Below are positions 7,787 through 13,871 of a stretch of 13,871 nucleotides of DNA, in pieces; the first letter of the stretch is position 1, and every line of letters begins with the position of its first letter. Made by a program: the position numbers and the translations under genes. Below the pieces are notes generated by a model. The model saw nothing but the letters and a program-made list of their open reading frames with translations, did not search any database and had not been told where the DNA came from. The stretch comes from Rhizopus sp. PT2906. Lineage: Eukaryota > Mucoromycota > Mucoromycetes > Mucorales > Rhizopodaceae. The stretch is from assembly GCA_025529335.1 (NCBI GenBank), contig JAMYHX010000752.1:1-13871 (forward strand), in the 5' to 3' direction.

Positions 7787-9051
7787 TTAAAGCTGCGACT
7801 TTAAGAAATACCACTTGTTATCTTTGCCTTCAATATCTTTCTTATTCGTTTGTTTAACCAAGGCCTAAATAGGAACTTTAGTAAGGAACATATGTTGGCC
7901 CTTTTACTTACCTTTTGTAATTCCTTATCATTAAACGTATTCAAAACATAAGGTGAATGCTTGTTTGTAAAGTTTGCCCTTAAAAATATAAATTAGGATA
8001 CTTATCTCACGAATTCCATTTACTTACATGCTAATGTTGTGAGTATCTGCTTTACAGGGAGTTCTTCCTTCGATCAACCGTTTCCATGCTTCATGCGTTT
8101 CCTTTACAACTGCCTCTGCATAAGTCTATCATTGGTGAGTTAATGTCACATCAATCGACAGATAGCATTACCTTATCCTTGCATTGTCCATTGAATGCAA
8201 ACTGATTCGCTGGTTTCCCATCAGGCATCTTGTAGATCTTGAACCAATGGCGCGTGGCATCAATCAATTGAGGAAAGTACTTTTCTACATCCTGGATATC
8301 TATATGAGGATTAATTTATGCCCAAACAAAGATAAAGATTATATATATATATGTATACCATTGACTTTATCCGCCAATGGATCATTGATATCAATGGCTA
8401 TCAACTTCCAATCCGTTTCCCCTTCATCGAGCAAGGCCATGACGCCAAGAATCTTGACTTGTTTGATCTGTCCTCTGTATCCAATCTCTTGTCCAATCTC
8501 ACATACATCGATCGGATCGTTATCTCCACGAGCATTGGTGTCCTTTGAAATCACAGTTGGATCTTCCCAAGTCTATAGTAGGTCTATATTAATATTATTC
8601 ACACATTATCCTTATGTTATCCTTTACTTGGGGTAGAGCACCGTAGTTCCAAATATAACCCTTATAAGGGAAACAGTTTCGAACAAATCGTACCTTGCCC
8701 TTTTTCACGTCTTGCTTGATAGGATTGTATTTCTCACCTGTAGCAATCTACAAGCACACAAGCAAAATTACGATTAGCTACAGAGTATATAAATATATAT
8801 ATATAATATAGATCTACTTCGTATTTGGCATTAGACCATCGAGGGATTTCAACAATCATGTTGACAATCTTTTTTTCACTGTCAGCATAAAGTGGAATAT
8901 CATGAAAAGGCGAAATGACTTGTCCGTTATGTTCTACTTGTATCTTAGTGGGGTCTTCTTTTATTATTTGTGAACGTAGCTTACCAATATAGACTCTATG
9001 CGAGGAAGTGTATTCTGTGCCAGTGGTAAATACTTGATAGGTCGATGACAT
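7787..9051 (-). CDS. IPP1: Inorganic pyrophosphatase, family I (7 exons)
   Basis: The enzyme hydrolyses pyrophosphate to two phosphates in the cytosol, with Mg2+, and pulls biosynthetic reactions forward. Minus-strand exons are 9051-8818, 8747-8628, 8572-8359, 8299-8172, 8113-8028, 7978-7912 and 7864-7787; introns are 70, 55, 59, 58, 49 and 47 nt, all GT-AG. The joined frame encodes 308 residues, close to the 287 of yeast Ipp1. The family signature DNDPIDV lies at 135-141, giving metal-binding Asp135, Asp137 and Asp140. Other conserved blocks are SPFHDIPLYAD (47-57), VEIPRW (67-72), KGKVRFVRNCFPYKGYIWNYG, and ALLDEGETDWKLIAIDINDP. The C-terminus, DNKWYFL, resembles the yeast end DKWFFI. The fifth acceptor must be the second AG of GCAGAG (8114-8115), because the first would give an immediate stop. 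The gene is divergent from eS6. Confidence 0.93.
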
Positions 9052-9694
9052 GGTGAAACAGAAAAAAGGAAGAGAGGGAGGGAAAAGAAAAGAATTATGC
9101 TAACGTAAGCTTATACATAGAAATTGACGATCCATCAAGATCGAGGAAACAAATCCATGTGAATTCACGCGCTCTTTTAACCTGGTCCACCTAATTATAA
9201 TTATGTGTGCATATATGTACTATATGGTCTTTACTTAAGGGATCTTTTTATTCTACTCCCCTTCTTCAAATGTCCTTTTCCATGTTAAAACAGCCTAGGA
9301 AAAACTATTTTTCCCTGTTATCAGTATTGTTTGTATGCTCACTACTATCATAATAAACCGTCTCTCTTTTTTGGTCTTTATTCCTGCTTATTAATTCTGA
9401 GGAGAGAATATACATATGGCCATCCTTTTTGAAGCATACTTTTTACTATTACTGTCAAGAATCATCATACCCCACAGCAGCGCACATCTTGTTCATCTTG
9501 ATGACAGCTCAAGGTATTGCTTCCTCCTCTTCAAAAATTTAAACATCCGCCCATATATTGTGACTTCATTTTTGCCGCACTAATGTTTCCGAGAGCTGGG
9601 CTACGAGGGGGGTGCGCGTGTGTGCGCACTTGAGACGCCCGTCCATTTGAAGCATGATGGGCTGCCCAAGGGCCATGTTTCCTTCTCTTCCAAC
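9052..9694. promoter_or_regulatory. Shared upstream region between pyrophosphatase and eS6
   Basis: This 643-bp gap separates two divergent housekeeping genes and should hold both promoters. Next to the pyrophosphatase start, 9057-9096 is A/G-rich on the + strand, a pyrimidine tract on that gene's strand. Next to eS6, TTTCCTTCTCTTCC at 9678-9691 is a pyrimidine tract ending three bases before the ATG. Near eS6 the DNA turns GC-rich and contains an inverted repeat, GTGCGC (9612-9617) with GCGCAC (9624-9629), and the palindrome TGGGCTGCCCA (9658-9668). I can name no specific factor. Confidence 0.55.
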
Positions 9695-9698
9695 ATGA
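9654..9698 (+). other. Upstream ORF overlapping the eS6 start codon
   Basis: Starting at ATG 9654, a 14-codon frame (MMGCPRAMFPSLPT) ends in TGA at 9696-9698, which overlaps the eS6 ATG at 9695-9697 in the sequence ATGA. It would be translated only if the mRNA starts upstream of 9654. If transcription starts in the pyrimidine tract at 9678-9691, it is not in the mRNA. Confidence 0.35.
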
Positions 9699-10830
9699 AA
9701 GTAAGCGACATCAAGTGGATGATGGATAGTAAAAGGAGGGAAAACAAGAAGGAATAGGATGGATGAGTTGATTTAAAAGATGGATTAAAGAAATAAGATC
9801 TATTTATAAAGATTGAAAGCGAGAGAAAAGATGTGTAAGAGAGAGAGGGAAGGAGAACAACTGCTGTCAACAAATCCAATTACATTCTCTCCTTCAAACA
9901 TGAACACGCACACACACATACAAACTTCCTTCCTTCCTTTTGTCCTTTCCTTTTGCTATTCATCCCCTCTCGTTTCAATTAGAACACTTTGACTTACCCT
10001 TTTTTTTTGTAGTTGAACATCGCTAACCCAGCCACCGGCTGCCAAAAGTTGATTGAAATTGAAGACGAACGTAGACTGTAAGTTTTAAAGAATGATCATG
10101 AGCACCAACTAACTTTATCTATAGTCGTGGCTTCTATGACAAGCGTATGGCTCAAGAAGTCTCTGGCGACGCTCTCGGTGACGAGTTCAAGGGTTATGTT
10201 TTCCGTATCACTGGTGGTAATGACAAGCAAGGTTTCCCCATGAAGCAAGGTGTTCTCTTACCCCACCGTGTCAAGCTCTTGATGTCCAAGGGCCACTCTT
10301 GCTACCGTCCTCGCCGTACTGGTGAACGCAAGAGAAAGTCTGTCCGTGGTTGTATCGTCGGTCCTGATCTTTCTGTCTTGTCTCTTGTCGTCGTCAAGCA
10401 AGGTGAACAAGATATTCCCGGTTTGACCGACACCACCGTTCCCAAGCGTCTTGGTCCCAAGCGTGCTTCCAAGATTAGAAAGTTCTTCGTACGTGTTATT
10501 ATGTTGTTAAATGAATCATTATACTTACTTTAATAATAGAACTTATCCAAGGAAGACGATGTTCGCAAGTATGTCATTCGCCGTGAAGTCCAACCCAAGA
10601 CTGAAGGCAAGAAGGCTTACACCAAGGCTCCCAAGATCCAACGTCTTGTCACTCCCCGTACTCTTCAACACAAGAGACGTAGACAAGCCATTAAGCGCAG
10701 AAGAGCCGAAGCTTCTCGTGAAGCCGAAGCTGAATACAAGCAATTGCTTGCCAAGCGTGTTAAGGAAGCCAAGGAAAAGAAGATTGAACGCCGTCGCACT
10801 TCTTCTATGCAGAAATCTGCCTCTGCTTAA
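9695..10830 (+). CDS. RPS6: 40S ribosomal protein eS6 (4 exons)
   Basis: This is a structural protein of the small ribosomal subunit. Exons are 9695-9700, 10013-10077, 10125-10488 and 10540-10830; introns are 312, 47 and 51 nt, with GT-AG ends. The joined frame gives 241 residues starting MKLNIANPATGCQKLIEI, clearly eS6. Near-invariant blocks include GGNDKQGFPMKQGVL, SKGHSCYRPRRTGERKRKSV, DIPGLTDTTVP, RLGPKRASKIRKFFNLSKED and TKAPKIQRLVTPR. The C-terminus is a long basic helix, rich in Arg, Lys and Glu, that ends ERRRTSSMQKSASA. RRRTSS at 229-234 matches the site phosphorylated by AGC-type S6 kinases downstream of TOR in other eukaryotes; use here is inferred. Exon 1 holds only ATG AAA. Codon use is strongly biased to GCC, AAG, CGT and CAA, as expected for high expression. 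Confidence 0.97.
9701..10012 (+). other. Long first intron of the eS6 gene
   Basis: At 312 nt this is about five times longer than any other intron here. It begins GTAAGC and ends in a T8 run before TAG. Its first half is A/G-rich (GAGAGAGAGGGAAGGAG at about 9838-9855) and its second half is C/T-rich (TTCCTTCCTTCC at about 9927-9938). I looked for C/D or H/ACA snoRNA boxes and saw no convincing pair. Long first introns in ribosomal protein genes often carry regulatory sequence, but nothing specific is visible. Confidence 0.7.
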
Positions 10831-11039
10831 ATAACCATTTTGTGTGAAATAAAATTGTGTGTGTAAAAAAAAAACAACACTTTACTAGAGATCAAAAAAA
10901 TGATTAAAGGGGATGAAAGAGGGGAGAGGGAAGCATATCTCATAACTCCTAAGCATTTTTTAAGGAGGACACTTGCCTTTCTTTTTTTTGACTATTTTGC
11001 TACATATGTGTGTGTGTCTTTGTTATTTATGTTTCCAAT

Positions 11040-11064
11040 AACAACAACAACAACAACAACAAAA
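11040..11064. repeat. (ACA)n trinucleotide array
   Basis: About eight uninterrupted ACA units lie upstream of the Whi2-like gene. The array is in the presumed promoter or 5' flank and is likely to vary in length. Confidence 0.85.
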
Positions 11065-11106
11065 AGGAGAGTTTGGGATCAGATTGTAGAAAGCGTACTT
11101 TTAATT

Positions 11107-11174
11107 GTTTTTTCTCTCTTTCTCTACTTCTCCCTTTTCTCTCTTTCTCTCTCTCTTTTTCTTTCCCTCTTTCT
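11107..11174 (+). promoter_or_regulatory. Long CT tract before the Whi2-like start
   Basis: A 68-bp stretch is almost purely C and T, interrupted by one A in CTCTACTTC. It stops five bases before the ATG at 11180, whose context is AACAATG. The position matches the pyrimidine tracts of the other genes in this window, so it probably marks the core promoter and transcription start area. Confidence 0.5.
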
Positions 11175-11179
11175 AAACA

Positions 11180-12143
11180 ATGTCTGCAAATAATAGTAAT
11201 ATTAGTACCCAAGACACTCTTATTTATCAAGTACAACAATATGACGACTTAGATACTGCGTATGAAAATACTCCAGACACTATCCCTCAAACACTTTACT
11301 TGGACTTGCGCGGCATTCGTATGAAGTTAGATAAAGAAACGCTTGTCAGCTTACCGGAAAGCTTACTCATCGCCATGTTTCCTAATGGTCTCGTTTTGGG
11401 TAAACAGTCTTATGATAGCGAAGAAGAAGACGAATATGACGACTCAGAGTTTCAATCAAGTGATTCCAACAGTGAGGATTTGTTAACAACCCATGTCGAT
11501 TTTGACCCTAAATGTCTAGAATATGTTCTCGATTTCTACAAAAAGACATTAAAAGAAAAAAAAATGAAACCAGAAGAGTCACTCTTTGCCTTTAGCCAAG
11601 CAGCTCAGTATTATCCATCTATTCTAGATAAAGTACCCGTTATTGTTCTAAGAGAAGAACTTGAGTATTACTGCATTCATCAAGACAAAAAGGACCCAAT
11701 CAAACTGAAATTGGCTGCGGGTGAATATCTCAAGAACGAGAATCTAGTGTTTGCTGCGTTACAAAAGAATATTGCAAGAGCAAATAATGTAGCCGAACAA
11801 CATCTGATTGATATGCTCTGTCATGCAGGCTTTTCAAGAGAAGACCGATGGGGTCATCGTGAATTAGAGCCTAATAGGACATGTATCAATAGTATGAGCT
11901 TGGTTGCCTTAAAGTCATCTGGCACAGATCACACGCATCAGTTGGATAACACAGCACAGAAGCTATTGCTTTTTTGGAGAAAGCCTGCAGTAAGTTTTGT
12001 TTTTTGCATGAATTTTGATAAATCAGTGACACTTGTTTTAATAGCGAAAGTGTTGGTGGGACGGAAATACGGTTCATATTGATAATCAACCCATCAGACT
12101 ATGGGCAAGACGTACATGGACCTTAGAACTAGTCATGATATAA
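11180..12143 (+). CDS. Whi2-like BTB-domain stress/growth regulator (2 exons)
   Basis: Exons 11180-11989 and 12045-12143 flank a 55-nt GT-AG intron; the product has 302 residues. A BTB/POZ-like fold begins at about 39 with LYLDLRGIRMKLDKETLVSL and continues through PESLLIAMFPNG. It is interrupted by an acidic insert (SEEEDEYDDSE, 80-90) and resumes at VDFDPKCLEYVLDFY. The block PVIVLREELEYYCI (153-166) and the C-terminal RKCWWDGNTVHI...PIRLWARRTWTLELV are characteristic of the fungal Whi2 family. In yeast, Whi2 acts with Psr1/Psr2 phosphatases in the general stress response and in restraining TORC1 at low amino acids; that function is transferred by homology. The spliced end restores the conserved WARRTWTLEL motif, whereas read-through into the intron would not. 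The gene converges on the J-protein gene. Confidence 0.88.
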
Positions 12144-12286
12144 TAAGCTCATAAATATACCCCCCTTCTTCTCTTTTTTTTTTCCCCATTATACAAACAT
12201 ACACACATTGCCCTACATAAACATACAACAACAAGTTCTTTTTTTTTATTCCCTCTTTTCTTATTATTTATTCTATTGTTGTGTTT
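12144..12286. other. Short convergent intergenic region
   Basis: Only 143 bp separate the stop codons of two convergent genes, so both 3' UTRs and poly(A) sites must lie here and the transcripts may overlap. The sequence has T-runs on the + strand and A-rich blocks (ACATACACACATT). No clear terminator hairpin is present, as expected for RNA polymerase II genes. Confidence 0.7.
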
Positions 12287-13554
12287 TTAATAAGTACGGA
12301 ATCGTTTAACCGCTTCACAACTGTCGAGTTGCATATTTAATGCTTCTTGATAAAGCTTTTCATCTCGATTTATAAACCCAAATGTTCCTTTTGATTTATC
12401 AAGAAGCATTTGGCGATGCTTACGTTCCATAAAGCACTTTTGCTGTAATGACTGCAGCCAATCCTTTTCCACTTGATATTCAAATTGATAGAGCTTATTT
12501 CTATTGTCTTGGTATGGTTTGAATGCCGCTGGGTTCACAAAATAACGAACATGATTTCTGGTTGTCATTCGTGGTTGAGAATAGACCGAGTTTGATTGAA
12601 ATGCAAAACTAGGCGTGTCGTCTACAAAGAGACCAGAAAAGAGAGTGTATCCAAATAAGAGCAACAGTGGCAACAGCTGCAAAAAGATGGACCAACCTGT
12701 TCGTTGTTGTTGTTCTGGTTGATGTGATCTTGCACGTTGATAGGGACCGCCTGCGGTATTGAACGTTCTCGCACGGAATCCTGGGCCGACAAAGGTTGCG
12801 CTGCTGAATCCAGTTGGACCACCAAAGGTGTATGCTCTGCCTCCCATACCACCTCCAAAGAACATGTTGAATAAATCTTCAGGAGATATCTCATCGCCAA
12901 ATGGGGAGGCACCGTATGTTTGTGTTCGGAAGCCTGAGAATCCTCCATTGCCTCGTTGTTCTGGATCGCCTCCACCAGCATCATGTACAGCTCGTTTTTG
13001 AGGATCACTTAGGACAGTAAATGCCTTTGAAATCACTATTATGGTTTAATACACACCGTTTTTCCATGTCTAATGAACTTACATTTAAACGCCTCATCGG
13101 CTCCAGGAGTTTTGTTTTTATCTGGATGGAATTTAAGAGCGAGCTAATGTATAATGTCAGTTACAATAAACTTTGTATTTACACGACTTACTTTTCTATA
13201 TGCTTTTTTAATTTCAACCTCTGTACAGTTTCTATTCAATTTCAATACTTTATAGTAATCCGTACCACAGGCCAATATTTCTTTCACTTCTTGAGACTGT
13301 TGCTGTGTTGATGATGATGAAGAAGAAGAAGACGATTGCGTTGATGACGTTGACTTGGCTTCTTTCTTTATTTCTTCTGGTCCCGCTTTGGCTGCTGTTT
13401 GTTCAGCTTTTACTAAGAATTCTTTAGCTTCTTCTGTTGGATAAAGTTTAATTGACTTTTGGGCTAAGCGAACAGCTGCATCGTAATTTTTGTTGCCATA
13501 ATGATTTTTTGCAATTCTCAAACAACGAATAGCTTCTTCTTTATTGATCTCCAT
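12287..13554 (-). CDS. ER-membrane J-domain co-chaperone, DNAJB12/14-like (3 exons)
   Basis: Minus-strand exons are 13554-13192, 13143-13083 and 13035-12287; introns are 48 and 47 nt, and the product has 390 residues. The start is the ATG of MEINKEEAIRCLRIAKNHY; the frame is open a little further upstream but without another ATG. An N-terminal helical segment (1-65) resembles that of DNAJB12. A Ser/Gln linker (69-88) follows. The J domain is at about 99-160, from DYYKVLKLN through the HPD triad at 127-129 to ISKAFTVLSDPQKR. A Gly/Phe-rich segment (about 162-240, with FFGGGMGG) leads to one strongly hydrophobic segment at 256-278 (WSIFLQLLPLLLLFGYTLFSGLF), probably a membrane anchor. The last 110 residues fit the DUF1977 region. 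The J domain would face the cytosol and stimulate Hsp70 in membrane-protein quality control at the ER; this is inferred from the family. Confidence 0.9.
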
Positions 13555-13815
13555 TAGAATAAACAAGAAAAGAAAGAAAGAGAAAAAGAAAGGAACATGT
13601 AATGATTCAATAAAGTAAGCGGAAAATCAAATTTTATACCTTGATTATCACAAAAGAGAAGGGGAAAAAAAAAGGGTAATGAAGACAAAGACTATCTCTT
13701 TCTTCATTTATTTACACAAAAGAATCTATTTTTGTAAGCTTTTTTTTAAAAAAAAATGTTAAGATATATGAAGATTATACATGTAATAAAAAGAAAAAAA
13801 CAATGCTGCATTGGT
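13555..13815. other. Upstream region of the J-protein gene
   Basis: The first 40 bp past the start codon (13557-13597) are A/G-rich on the + strand, a pyrimidine tract on the gene's own strand. The remainder is AT-rich, with a T8/A9 block at 13740-13756. It must also contain the 3' UTR of the next minus-strand gene. Nothing else is recognisable. Confidence 0.55.
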
Positions 13816-13871
13816 TTACTTGAAGCGAACGTATTTACCGACAACAACGGCGTGATCTCTTTCGTAAGGTT
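13816..13871 (-). CDS. 3' end of an unidentified gene (partial)
   Basis: On the minus strand the frame entering from the window edge encodes 17 residues, PYERDHAVVVGKYVRFK, then TAA at 13816-13818. Codons such as GGT, AAG, GTC and CGC match the biased use of eS6, suggesting a well-expressed gene. A stretch of 17 residues is too short to name a family with confidence. The gene is in tandem with the J-protein gene, which starts 261 bp downstream. Confidence 0.6.
   Translation of the reverse strand, partial: PYERDHAVVVGKYVRFK

Larger units (their letters stand above)
10831..11179. other. Intergenic: eS6 3' flank and Whi2-like gene upstream region
   Basis: The 349-bp gap holds an AATAAA at 10848-10853, 18 bp after the eS6 stop, followed by a GTGTGTG run that resembles a poly(A) downstream element. 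It also contains a short (AAC)n array at about 11040-11064. A long pyrimidine tract at 11107-11174 ends five bases before the next ATG. The ORFs at 10900-11252 that cross it are readings of these repeats. Confidence 0.65.

Noticed and set aside
8184..8636. 150-codon + strand ORF
   Set aside because: It is entirely antisense to pyrophosphatase exons 2 (in part) to 4 (in part), which have clear family motifs and splice sites; it is a shadow frame.
9601..9879. 92-codon minus-strand ORF
   Set aside because: It covers the eS6 leader and the purine-rich half of intron 1; the Ser/Leu-rich product is what that composition gives on the opposite strand.
9701..10012. snoRNA inside the eS6 intron
   Set aside because: ATGATGG near the 5' end resembles a C box, but no matching D box or terminal stem is visible.
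10511..10834. 107-codon + strand ORF at the end of the eS6 gene
   Set aside because: It is out of frame with exon 4 of eS6, which encodes the conserved C-terminal part of the protein.
12622..13001. ORFs on both strands overlapping the J-protein gene
   Set aside because: The J-protein frame has a J domain, G/F region, membrane segment and conserved tail; the others are shadows.

Overview
The window looks like AT-rich nuclear DNA of a filamentous fungus, most likely Mucoromycota and probably Mucorales. The signs are short GT-AG introns (47-70 nt, apart from one of 312 nt), small intergenic gaps, pyrimidine tracts just upstream of start codons, and genes for an Nbp2/Skb5-type SH3 protein and a Whi2-type regulator. 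There is also a decayed DDE transposase of a type common in Mucorales genomes. The order-level placement is inference. Five multi-exon genes were rebuilt from splice sites read by eye; each closes in frame with a plausible protein ending.

Layout. 1-156 (+): the 3' end of a strongly codon-biased gene, identity uncertain. 1228-1755 (+): a small intronless homeobox gene. 1756-4399: 2.6 kb with no convincing gene. It holds protein-like fragments at 2336-2778, a near-perfect 145-bp foldback repeat (3233-3377) that looks like a MITE, and an uncertain 61-codon ORF. 4400-5689 (-): a broken Tc1/mariner-type transposase with several frameshifts and stops. 5746-6278: non-coding, with a degenerate tandem repeat. 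6279-7058 (-): an Nbp2/Skb5-like SH3 gene in four exons, one of only 10 nt. 7787-9051 (-): inorganic pyrophosphatase in seven exons. 9695-10830 (+): ribosomal protein eS6 in four exons, the first holding only two codons. 11180-12143 (+): a Whi2-like stress regulator in two exons. 12287-13554 (-): an ER-membrane type J-domain protein (DNAJB12/14-like) in three exons. 13816-13871 (-): the 3' end of an unrecognised gene.

The genes do not form a pathway. Pyrophosphatase and eS6 are divergent housekeeping genes sharing a 643-bp upstream region, and the Whi2-like and J-protein genes converge with only 143 bp between them. The mobile-element remnants are confined to the gene-poor stretch between the homeobox and SH3 genes. 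I found no rRNA, tRNA or CRISPR array, and no clear evidence of a new multi-gene system. The most unusual points are the foldback element, the 10-nt microexon and an upstream ORF whose stop overlaps the eS6 start codon.
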